From: an uncultured Bacteroidales bacterium
GTDB lineage: Bacteria > Bacteroidota > Bacteroidia > Bacteroidales > P3
Reading direction: 5' to 3'
Assembly: GCA_937910265.1 (NCBI GenBank)
Contig: CALEPD010000053.1
Span: 1 to 19,397 of the forward strand
DNA: 19,397 nucleotides
Part shown: positions 6,315 through 13,007 of the stretch, in pieces
How positions within the stretch are numbered: position 1 is the stretch's first letter
Layout of the letters: each line of letters starts with the position of its first letter
Notes under the pieces: model-generated
Told to the model about the DNA's origin: nothing
The model's input: only the letters and a program-made list of their open reading frames with translations
Database searches by the model: none
Made by a program: the position numbers and the translations under genes

Positions 6315-7564
6315 CCCCATTAGCCGAAATACTCCGACCGACAGACATTAACAATTATATAGGGCAACAGCATCTGATAGGACCAGGTGCTGTTTTGCGT
6401 ACATTGATAGAAAGCGGGAAAATACCGTCGATGATACTGTGGGGGCCGCCGGGTATCGGCAAGACAACCCTTGCCATGGTTATTGCCAACACCTTATCGA
6501 GGCCATTCCACACGTTGAGCGCCATAAACAGCGGAGTAAAGGATGTTCGCGACGTGCTGTCGCAAGCCGAGCAGGAAGATGGTGCTGTATTGTTTATAGA
6601 CGAAATCCACCGATTCAACAAGGCCCAACAAGATTCGCTGCTTGGTGCAGTCGAGCGAGGCATCATCACCCTCATTGGTGCAACCACAGAGAATCCCTCG
6701 TTCGAGGTAATCTCGGCATTGCTATCGAGATGCCAGGTATATGTACTGAATGCTTTCGGAAAGGAAGAGATGGCACAACTGATAGGGCGCGCAGTGGCTT
6801 ACTACAAGCAGAACGGAACCGATTTGGAAATACGGGAGAGCGAAGCGTTGATGCGCATCAGCGGTGGTGACGCCCGCAAACTGCTCAATGCAATCGAGCT
6901 GATTGTGAACAAGACTTCGGCACGACCGGTGACAATAGACAACGAGAGTGCCTTATCGGTAATACAGCAGAACCTTGTATTCTACGACAAACAAGGCGAC
7001 ACCCACTACAACATCATTTCCGCATTCATCAAATCGATGCGAGGAAGCGACCCCAACGCCACAGTTTATTGGCTGGCCCGTATGATAGCCGGGGGTGAAG
7101 ATCCGCTATTTATCGCAAGAAGAATGCTTATCTTTGCCAGTGAAGACATTGGAAACGCCAATCCCAACGCCTTGCTGCTTGCCAACGCCTGTTACGATGC
7201 CGTACACAAGATTGGTTATCCTGAATGCCGCATCAATTTGTCGCAATGTGCAGTATATCTGGCCTGCTCGGCCAAAAGCAACTCTACATACATGGCCATA
7301 AACAATGCGATGGAACTTGTGAAGAAGACCGGGGACCAGCCAGTACCATTACACATTCGCAACGCCCCAACAGGACTGATGAAAGAGCTCGGTTACCATG
7401 AGGGGTACCTCTATGCACACAACTACGAAGGCAACCATGTAGACCAGGAGTATTTGCCCGATATGCTGAAAGGAGTGAAGCTGTACGAGCCAGGCAACAA
7501 CGCACGAGAAGAAGAGACCCGACGCAGCTTACAACAACGTTGGAAAGAGAAATACGGATATTGA
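6311..7564 (+). CDS. rarA: Replication-associated recombination protein A (RarA/MgsA AAA+ ATPase)
   Basis: RarA is a clamp-loader-like AAA+ ATPase that acts at stalled replication forks. The 417-residue protein has Walker A GPPGIGKT at residues 45-52, Walker B LFIDEIHRF at 94-102, sensor 1 GATTENPSF at 123-131 and an arginine-finger region SALLSRC ending at 141. The C-terminal part carries the family's helical and tetramerisation domains, including MRGSDPNATVYWLARM, EDIGNANPNAL and APTGLMKELGY. The frame is open further upstream to 6212, but that stretch lies inside queA. The ATG at 6311 overlaps the queA stop as ATGA and gives the normal MTPLAE(I/R)LRP start, so I choose it. The next gene begins 4 bases after the stop. 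Coupling to queA and an ABC-F gene looks like operon economy rather than a shared pathway. Confidence 0.96.
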   Translation: MTPLAEILRPTDINNYIGQQHLIGPGAVLRTLIESGKIPSMILWGPPGIGKTTLAMVIANTLSRPFHTLSAINSGVKDVRDVLSQAEQEDGAVLFIDEIHRFNKAQQDSLLGAVERGIITLIGATTENPSFEVISALLSRCQVYVLNAFGKEEMAQLIGRAVAYYKQNGTDLEIRESEALMRISGGDARKLLNAIELIVNKTSARPVTIDNESALSVIQQNLVFYDKQGDTHYNIISAFIKSMRGSDPNATVYWLARMIAGGEDPLFIARRMLIFASEDIGNANPNALLLANACYDAVHKIGYPECRINLSQCAVYLACSAKSNSTYMAINNAMELVKKTGDQPVPLHIRNAPTGLMKELGYHEGYLYAHNYEGNHVDQEYLPDMLKGVKLYEPGNNAREEETRRSLQQRWKEKYGY

Positions 7565-7568
7565 GACT

Positions 7569-9350
7569 ATGGCAGAAGCGTTACTAACAATAGAGCATTT
7601 ATCGAAGACCTTCGGAGAGAAGGAATTGTTTGAAGACATATCGTTTGGCATCAATGCAGGCCAAAAAACCGGTCTGATAGCACGCAATGGTACAGGGAAA
7701 ACCACACTGCTGAACATCCTGACCGGCAAATGTCTGCAAGACTCCGGAAAGATAACGTTCAGAAACAACATCAAAATAGCATATCTGCCACAGCAGCCGG
7801 ACATTCCCTCAGGGCAAATTGTCCGCGATTTTGTATATTCCGCAGAACGGTACGACACCGAAGAAGTATGGGACTTCGAACAAAGGATAGCGGAAATCCT
7901 GAGTCGATTGAAAATTGACAGTCTATTGGACCGTCCGATGGAAGTATTGAGCGGTGGAGAACAAAAGAAAGTGGCGCTTTCCCGCATATTGATTGACCAG
8001 TCAGACCTGATAATACTTGACGAGCCGACAAACCATCTGGATTACGAAATGATTGAATGGCTTGAGGATTATCTGTCGCGCCAGAAACTATCGATCCTGC
8101 TGGTAACCCATGACAGGTATTTCCTGGACAGGGTTTGCGACAATATCATCGAATTGAGCAACGGGAACATCTACCATTACAACGGAAATTTCGACTACTA
8201 CAAACGCAAGAAAGCCGAGCGCGAGCATAACGAACGTATAGAAATCGAGAAAGCAAAAAGCCTATACAAAACAGAGTTAGAATGGATGCGTCGCATGCCC
8301 CAGGCACGCGGCACAAAAGCACAGGCCCGCATTGACGCGTTTTACGAGCTGGAAGAAAAGGCACACACCCGCACAACCGAGCGAGAGGTTCAACTAACTG
8401 TAAAAACCGAGCGTATCGGCGGCAAAATACTTGAGATGTACAATGTAAGCAAGAGTTTTGACGGCAGGAAGATGATAGACGATTTCTCGTACACATTCAA
8501 AAAGGGCGAGAAAATAGGCATTGTCGGAGCCAATGGAATCGGCAAATCGACATTCCTGAAACTCATCACCGAAAGCATACGCCCCGATGCAGGGAAAATA
8601 ATTGTAGGACAGACAATACAGTTCGGCTACTATTCGCAGGATGGCATGACAGCCAAAGACGAAATGCGTGTGATAGACATTATCAAGGAAACAGCCGAAC
8701 ACATAACACTTGACAACGGAAAAGAGTTGTCGGCGCACCAATTCCTCTCCCACTTCGGATTTGAGGACACCACGCAATACAACTATTTCAAAAACCTGAG
8801 CGGAGGCGAACGCCGCAGGCTATATCTGCTCAAGGTGCTGATGAAGAACCCGAATTTCCTGATACTCGACGAGCCCACAAACGACCTCGACATACACACG
8901 CTGGAAATATTGGAAAAATTCCTCATAACATACAAAGGGTGTGTAATAATTGTTTCGCATGACAGAAGCTTCATGGACAACATTGTTGACCACATATTTG
9001 TATTTGAAGGCGACGGGAAGATAAAAGATTACCACAGCAGCTACAGCGCATACCGAGAAGAGGCCATGCGCAACAAGCGAATCGAGCAGAAACAGGAAAA
9101 GAAAAAGGAAACTGCACGGCCCAAAACCGAAAAAGCAGCCAAACCCACATATAAACAGCAGAAAGAATACGAAAGTCTCTCAGCCGAAATAGAAACACTT
9201 ACTGCCGAGAAGGTTTCAATCGAAAAAACATTGAGCGAGGGTAACGTATCAGGAGATGAGATTGCCCGTCTCTCGGTCCGAATCGGAGAACTGATAGAAA
9301 TACTTGACGAAAAAGAACTCCGCTGGCTTGAACTTGACGAATTATTTTAA
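7569..9350 (+). CDS. uup: ABC-F family ATPase, Uup-like
   Basis: ABC-F proteins are soluble twin-ATPase proteins without membrane domains. Uup members are linked to ribosome function and to precise excision or branched-DNA tolerance. In this 593-residue protein the first ATPase has the P-loop ARNGTGKTT (residues 39-47), signature LSGGEQKK (127-134) and Walker B LIILDEPTNHLD (147-158). A charged linker (about 210-275) carries RRMPQARGTKAQARI. The second ATPase has GANGIGKST (320-328), LSGGERRR (410-417) and LILDEPTNDLD (431-441). A lysine/glutamate-rich tail from about 500 to 590 forms the Uup-type C-terminal coiled coil. Both catalytic sites look complete. The first P-loop glycine is alanine, which is tolerated in this family. 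The start lies 4 bases after rarA, and a clear terminator follows at 9424-9456. Confidence 0.92.
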   Translation: MAEALLTIEHLSKTFGEKELFEDISFGINAGQKTGLIARNGTGKTTLLNILTGKCLQDSGKITFRNNIKIAYLPQQPDIPSGQIVRDFVYSAERYDTEEVWDFEQRIAEILSRLKIDSLLDRPMEVLSGGEQKKVALSRILIDQSDLIILDEPTNHLDYEMIEWLEDYLSRQKLSILLVTHDRYFLDRVCDNIIELSNGNIYHYNGNFDYYKRKKAEREHNERIEIEKAKSLYKTELEWMRRMPQARGTKAQARIDAFYELEEKAHTRTTEREVQLTVKTERIGGKILEMYNVSKSFDGRKMIDDFSYTFKKGEKIGIVGANGIGKSTFLKLITESIRPDAGKIIVGQTIQFGYYSQDGMTAKDEMRVIDIIKETAEHITLDNGKELSAHQFLSHFGFEDTTQYNYFKNLSGGERRRLYLLKVLMKNPNFLILDEPTNDLDIHTLEILEKFLITYKGCVIIVSHDRSFMDNIVDHIFVFEGDGKIKDYHSSYSAYREEAMRNKRIEQKQEKKKETARPKTEKAAKPTYKQQKEYESLSAEIETLTAEKVSIEKTLSEGNVSGDEIARLSVRIGELIEILDEKELRWLELDELF

Positions 9351-9423
9351 GTCAGGTTCAATTCAACGTGGAGTGAATATGCTTCTGGCGTAGAAGAAAA
9401 AAAATCCTTTTCATTGATATACA

Positions 9424-9456
9424 AAAAGTGCAGCGGAAAACATCCGCCGCACTTTT
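9424..9456. terminator. Bidirectional intrinsic terminator between convergent genes
   Basis: AAAAGTGC (9424-9431) pairs with GCACTTTT (9449-9456), and GCGG (9433-9436) pairs with CCGC (9444-9447), with one A/C mismatch between the two helices and a 7-base loop. The T-run ends the plus-strand structure, and the A-run (9423-9427) gives a T-run on the minus strand. It can therefore stop the uup transcript from the left and any tig read-through from the right. Confidence 0.75.
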
Positions 9457-9645
9457 GATATAAATAAAGAATGAATGCACAGAAAAGGGAGTCTTTCCAA
9501 ACCGTTTGTCATGATGCAGGTAAATAACCAAACATACAAGATATCAATTGTATAGCACACCAACCAACCAACATAGGCTGTTTCACGAGGGTGTAAGGCT
9601 ACCAAAAGAAGCAAACGGTACTAGCTACTGAGGATAGAATAGATG
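9457..9645. other. Non-coding stretch between convergent uup and tig, no gene recognised
   Basis: Together with its two flanking hairpins this fills the 341-base gap between uup and tig. I see no open frame with a plausible product, no tRNA cloverleaf and no known RNA motif. The only local pattern is a short CCAA-type repeat (ACCAACCAACCAAC, 9559-9572). The region is probably 3' untranslated sequence of tig. Confidence 0.5.
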
Positions 9646-9675
9646 ATTAAGGCGGATTGAAGCACCCGCCTTAAT
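9646..9675 (-). terminator. Hairpin downstream of tig
   Basis: ATTAAGGCGG (9646-9655) and CCGCCTTAAT (9666-9675) form a perfect 10-bp stem with a 10-base loop, 17 bases past the tig stop on the minus strand. The sequence after the stem on the minus strand is AT-rich but has no strong T-run. It is therefore either a weak terminator or a 3'-end stabilising hairpin. Confidence 0.5.
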
Positions 9676-9691
9676 AAGATTCCCTACTGTA

Positions 9692-11038
9692 TCATTTACA
9701 TTTTTCAGCAAAATCCTTAGCCGATACTTTTTCAACTGCAGGCTTAACCTGGTCGTTAAAGAGAGCAAAGGCTTTGTTTACATATATCTTATCAAAGATT
9801 CCGTTGACGTTCTCGCGGTTGGAAGCGATAGAACGGGCGGCTTGTTCGAGACGCTCTTCTTTTGCATTTTGCTCTTCGCCTTCGATCGGAGTGTCGTTTT
9901 TGCGCAAAATATCCTTGATGTAGTCGATAACCTCGTTTGAAGAGGGTTCGATTGACTGGATTTTATTGAGTTGAGCGGAGATAAGCTCCCATTTGAGTGA
10001 CGGGATGTAGTAGTTTTCCCATTCTGCCTCGAGTTTTTCAGCTGTCAGATTGTTGTCGTTGCCACGGCTGAGAATCCATCTTTTGAGGAAGGCTTCAGGA
10101 AGCGGGGCATTGAACTGCTGAAGAAGGGCTTCGCGAACCTTGTTGACAAAGAGAATTTGGCATTGTTCGTCGTTAGCCTCAGAAATATGTTTGGATACAT
10201 TGCTGCGGAATTCAGCCTCATCGTTTACGTTGTCGTTGGGGAATACCTTGGCGAAAAGTTCCTGGTTGATTTCATGCGGGGTGATTCTGGAGCATCCGCT
10301 TACGGTCAATTCAACATCGGATTTGAATTTCTTGGCTGCAGCTGTTTCGAGACGGAAAATCTTCTCGATTTCGGTAGCGGTGAAAGCCTTGAAAGCATTG
10401 AAGACAACTTTATCCTGGGCTTTTTTGCCTACAAAGAATGAAGCATCTTTTGCAGTAGCGGTATCGAATGAAACGAAGGTGGATACGCCGCCTTCCTTAA
10501 CATTGCCTTCAGCGTCGAGTTCGACTACTTTACCATAAACGTGGTCGCCTTTTTCGATGGTTTCCGGGGTTTCGAAATTACCGAAACGTTGGGTGATATC
10601 TTTGATTTGGTTGTCGATATCTTTTTCAGCAACCTTCACCTGGTAGAGGGGAACTTCAACTTTAGACCAATCGATATTGAACTCAGGGCTCAATGCAGCA
10701 TCGAAATAGAAAGAATATGAGGTATTGTTAGCGAAGTCGATTTCGCCTGTTTTCTCGTCGTTGGAAAGAGGTGATCCGATGATTTCCATTTTTTCATCCT
10801 CGATAAATTTGTAGAGAGACTCACCCAACAAAGACTGGACCTCGTCGGTAACGACAGCTGCTTTGTACATACGCTCAATCAAGCCCATGGGAGCCATACC
10901 CTTGCGGAAACCAGGTACACTTGCTCTACGCTGATAGTCTTTCAATTGTTTTTTAACGCGCTCAGCATAATCATTCTCCTCAACGTCGATTTTAATACAG
11001 ACGTTCAATTCGTCAACTTTTTCCTTAGAAATATTCAT
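9692..11038 (-). CDS. tig: Trigger factor (ribosome-associated chaperone)
   Basis: Trigger factor binds the ribosomal tunnel exit near protein L23 and shields nascent chains. The 448-residue protein has the ribosome-binding N-domain with the hallmark VPGFRKGMAP (residues 41-50), followed by the strand-rich remainder of that domain. A middle region (about 155-250) in the position of the FKBP-like domain contains KGDHVYGKVVELDAEG. Beyond that is a long helical C-terminal chaperone region rich in acidic and basic residues. The middle domain is divergent from proteobacterial versions, as is common in Bacteroidota, so peptidyl-prolyl isomerase activity is uncertain. Expression should be strong. 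A complete Bacteroides-type promoter lies upstream (11092-11122), giving a leader of roughly 50 AT-rich bases. The gene stands alone, converging on uup. Confidence 0.95.
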   Translation of the reverse strand: MNISKEKVDELNVCIKIDVEENDYAERVKKQLKDYQRRASVPGFRKGMAPMGLIERMYKAAVVTDEVQSLLGESLYKFIEDEKMEIIGSPLSNDEKTGEIDFANNTSYSFYFDAALSPEFNIDWSKVEVPLYQVKVAEKDIDNQIKDITQRFGNFETPETIEKGDHVYGKVVELDAEGNVKEGGVSTFVSFDTATAKDASFFVGKKAQDKVVFNAFKAFTATEIEKIFRLETAAAKKFKSDVELTVSGCSRITPHEINQELFAKVFPNDNVNDEAEFRSNVSKHISEANDEQCQILFVNKVREALLQQFNAPLPEAFLKRWILSRGNDNNLTAEKLEAEWENYYIPSLKWELISAQLNKIQSIEPSSNEVIDYIKDILRKNDTPIEGEEQNAKEERLEQAARSIASNRENVNGIFDKIYVNKAFALFNDQVKPAVEKVSAKDFAEKCK

Positions 11039-11091
11039 TTTAAACAGTTAAATTATTATTACTCAATAATATCTTTTTTTTTAATTAAATA

Positions 11092-11122
11092 CAAAGATAC
11101 ACACAATTAATGGATTGACAAA
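11092..11122 (-). promoter_or_regulatory. Bacteroides-type promoter for tig
   Basis: On the minus strand the -33 element TTTG (11122-11119) is followed by exactly 19 bases and then the -7 element TATCTTTG (11099-11092). Both match the established Bacteroides consensus TTTG-N19-TAnnTTTG. Transcription should begin near 11085, about 47 bases before the tig start codon. Confidence 0.8.
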
Positions 11123-11272
11123 AAAAAGTTACACGGTGTGTCTGATAAAATTCTCAGAGCACTTTTTTTCATCATTCTGCATACTAAAGCATCAAGATAC
11201 ACTCTTCAGTACAAATGGATTGTGCGCCCTATAGTTGATGGTGCGCCAGGCATGGGAAACTGTGCTTACAGG

Positions 11273-12298
11273 CTATTTTTCGAACCCTATGCCGAGCTCT
11301 TTGAGTTTGTAATGGAGATGCGAGCTTGTGACAGCAGTATCAGCCCTCATAGCCTTATAGAGAAGTGTGCGGCGGGCTCCGAATATGCCCAGACCGCCGT
11401 CGATGTTTGTATATATATGACCATTGCCCGTCTGGTCGCCCGAATTGGAATTGAGATATGCATTCAGGTCTTCGTTGCAGGCTCTCATGTAAACATGAAC
11501 GCTATCGGCGAAACCTTTTGCGGAGGTATCATCAACCAAGGCCCCATACATATTGGCAAGGAAAGTACCTTCGTTCAAGGAAACTTGGCGATTAAGGTCG
11601 TAATTGGTTGTACGCAACTCTGGACAGGGTATATCGACATAGCGGTACTCGCCATTGACAAGATAGAAATAGCGAACCATAGGCTGATAATAACGGGCAC
11701 GCGCAAAACTACGCCAACGGATATCGCATTTGCCGCTCATGAAGCGGAAATAATTGCCGTTGCCCACATGGAGGTGAGAAGAATAGGTAACCGAATCGGT
11801 TCCAACTAAAGATGTGTATGCAGATGCGAGCAGAACATTGCCTGTATCGGTGACTTTCGAAACACGGATCTGATAGACGCATGCCGTATCGAGGTTAGGA
11901 TTTGGATAATAGAAAAGATATTGTCTTGGCGAAGTAAAGGAACCGGACTGCTTGTTTTCAAACCAGTCGCCAGAAAGTTCCATAATGCGACGGGGCTCAT
12001 TGCCATAAGGGGAAAGAGCGTTGTGGTCGCCGCGCACAGCATTCCATTCACAAAGCTGAACAGAAAGGGATCCTTCGGGGTAGTATAGCGAATCGAGGAT
12101 TTGCGTATAATTGGACATGTCGTCCTTTCCGAGGAAGCATTTTTCGACTCTAGCCCAAGTAGTATCCTCATCCTGGTCGAGGAGGCAGTAAACCACCGGG
12201 ACATCTTGCCACTGCGCGTTGGGTGAAAACTCGACATCGCATGAGCAAAATGCCGAAAAAATGAAAATAGCAACGATTATTTTAAAGGTAGTTTTCAT
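11273..12298 (-). CDS. Lipoprotein of unknown function
   Basis: This 341-residue exported protein starts with MKTTFKIIVAIFIFSAFCSC. The lipobox-like FCSC puts the lipidated cysteine at residue 20, followed by Asp and Val. The start at 12298 is preferred over an upstream ATG at 12319, which lies inside tcdA and would spoil the signal peptide. The mature part is beta-rich, with aromatic and acidic stretches such as WQDVPVVYCLLDQDEDTTWARVEKCF near the N-terminus and WFENKQSG later. It has no catalytic motif I recognise. It recalls the large group of Bacteroidales exported lipoproteins such as DUF4249, but I cannot confirm membership. It begins 7 bases after the tcdA stop on the same strand, so it is very likely co-transcribed with tcdA and the GH2 gene upstream. 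A function shared with tcdA is unlikely. Confidence 0.8.
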   Translation of the reverse strand: MKTTFKIIVAIFIFSAFCSCDVEFSPNAQWQDVPVVYCLLDQDEDTTWARVEKCFLGKDDMSNYTQILDSLYYPEGSLSVQLCEWNAVRGDHNALSPYGNEPRRIMELSGDWFENKQSGSFTSPRQYLFYYPNPNLDTACVYQIRVSKVTDTGNVLLASAYTSLVGTDSVTYSSHLHVGNGNYFRFMSGKCDIRWRSFARARYYQPMVRYFYLVNGEYRYVDIPCPELRTTNYDLNRQVSLNEGTFLANMYGALVDDTSAKGFADSVHVYMRACNEDLNAYLNSNSGDQTGNGHIYTNIDGGLGIFGARRTLLYKAMRADTAVTSSHLHYKLKELGIGFEK

Positions 12299-12305
12299 CA
12301 ATAGA

Positions 12306-13001
12306 TTATATATTTGCAATATTACGGATTACAACTGAGGCACAGGCACAACCAAACACAGCCGGTATGTACGAGATTGTACCTCTAACAGCGGCTCCAC
12401 AAGCTGGCTGCCCCTCAGGCTGCAAAGATTTTTCGGATGAAAATACAGCATGAATACCAGAATATACACCCATGCGGTGGAGACGTTTGCGGACATGCGC
12501 CGCCAAAGGGCAGTTGAACGATTTGCTGATATCGTCGACAAGAATCTTAGTAGGGTCGATTTTACCTGCGCTTCCCATAGAGCTTACCACCGGCAAGGAG
12601 CGTGCGTGAGCATGGTAAAGAAGGAACACCTTGGGGGAAAGTGAGTCGATTGCGTCGACCACAAAACTGTAATCATTGTCGAGAAGTTGAATCATGCGCT
12701 CATCACGCAAAAATTCGACAATGGGAACCACTTCGACGTCGGGGTTGATATCACGAAAACGTTGTGCGAAACACAAAGCCTTGGGCTTATCCAAAGAAGT
12801 CTGAGTGGCAATGAGTTGTCGGTTGAGATTGGATTGTGACACAACATCACCATCAACAAGGGTCAGCTTGCCAACACCTGCACGGCAAAGCATTTCAGCC
12901 GCGTAGCCTCCTACGCCGCCCAAACCAACGACCAAGACATGGGCAGCCTGTAATTTAGCGAGTCCCTCCTCGCCTACTATGGGCAATGTGCGGCTGTGCA
13001 T
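12306..13001 (-). CDS. tcdA: tRNA threonylcarbamoyladenosine dehydratase (TcdA/CsdL)
   Basis: TcdA uses ATP to cyclise N6-threonylcarbamoyladenosine (t6A37) in tRNA to ct6A. This 231-residue E1-like enzyme has the nucleotide-binding loop GLGGVGG (residues 26-32), the acidic residue after LTLVDGD (about 47-52) and the NLNRQ motif (58-62). The VVDAIDSLSPK segment (114-124) and ISKSFNCPLAAHVRKRL (from 158) with Cys164 are also typical. The C-terminal TISYIPAVFGCACAS fits the family. The N-terminus is a few residues shorter than usual (MHSRTL instead of about MEKWLSRTEL), but no earlier start exists, because the GH2 stop codon lies only two codons upstream in the same frame. Translation is presumably coupled to the GH2 gene. 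A lipoprotein gene follows after 7 bases. Confidence 0.93.
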   Translation of the reverse strand: MHSRTLPIVGEEGLAKLQAAHVLVVGLGGVGGYAAEMLCRAGVGKLTLVDGDVVSQSNLNRQLIATQTSLDKPKALCFAQRFRDINPDVEVVPIVEFLRDERMIQLLDNDYSFVVDAIDSLSPKVFLLYHAHARSLPVVSSMGSAGKIDPTKILVDDISKSFNCPLAAHVRKRLHRMGVYSGIHAVFSSEKSLQPEGQPACGAAVRGTISYIPAVFGCACASVVIRNIANI

Positions 13002-13007
13002 ATACTG

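Noticed and set aside
7683..7709. Defective first P-loop in the ABC-F protein (Ala in place of the first Gly)
   Set aside because: The essential GxGK(S/T) core (GTGKT) is present and this substitution is tolerated among ABC-F proteins.
9559..9572. CCAA-type microsatellite
   Set aside because: Only about three and a half units in non-coding DNA; too short to suggest phase variation.
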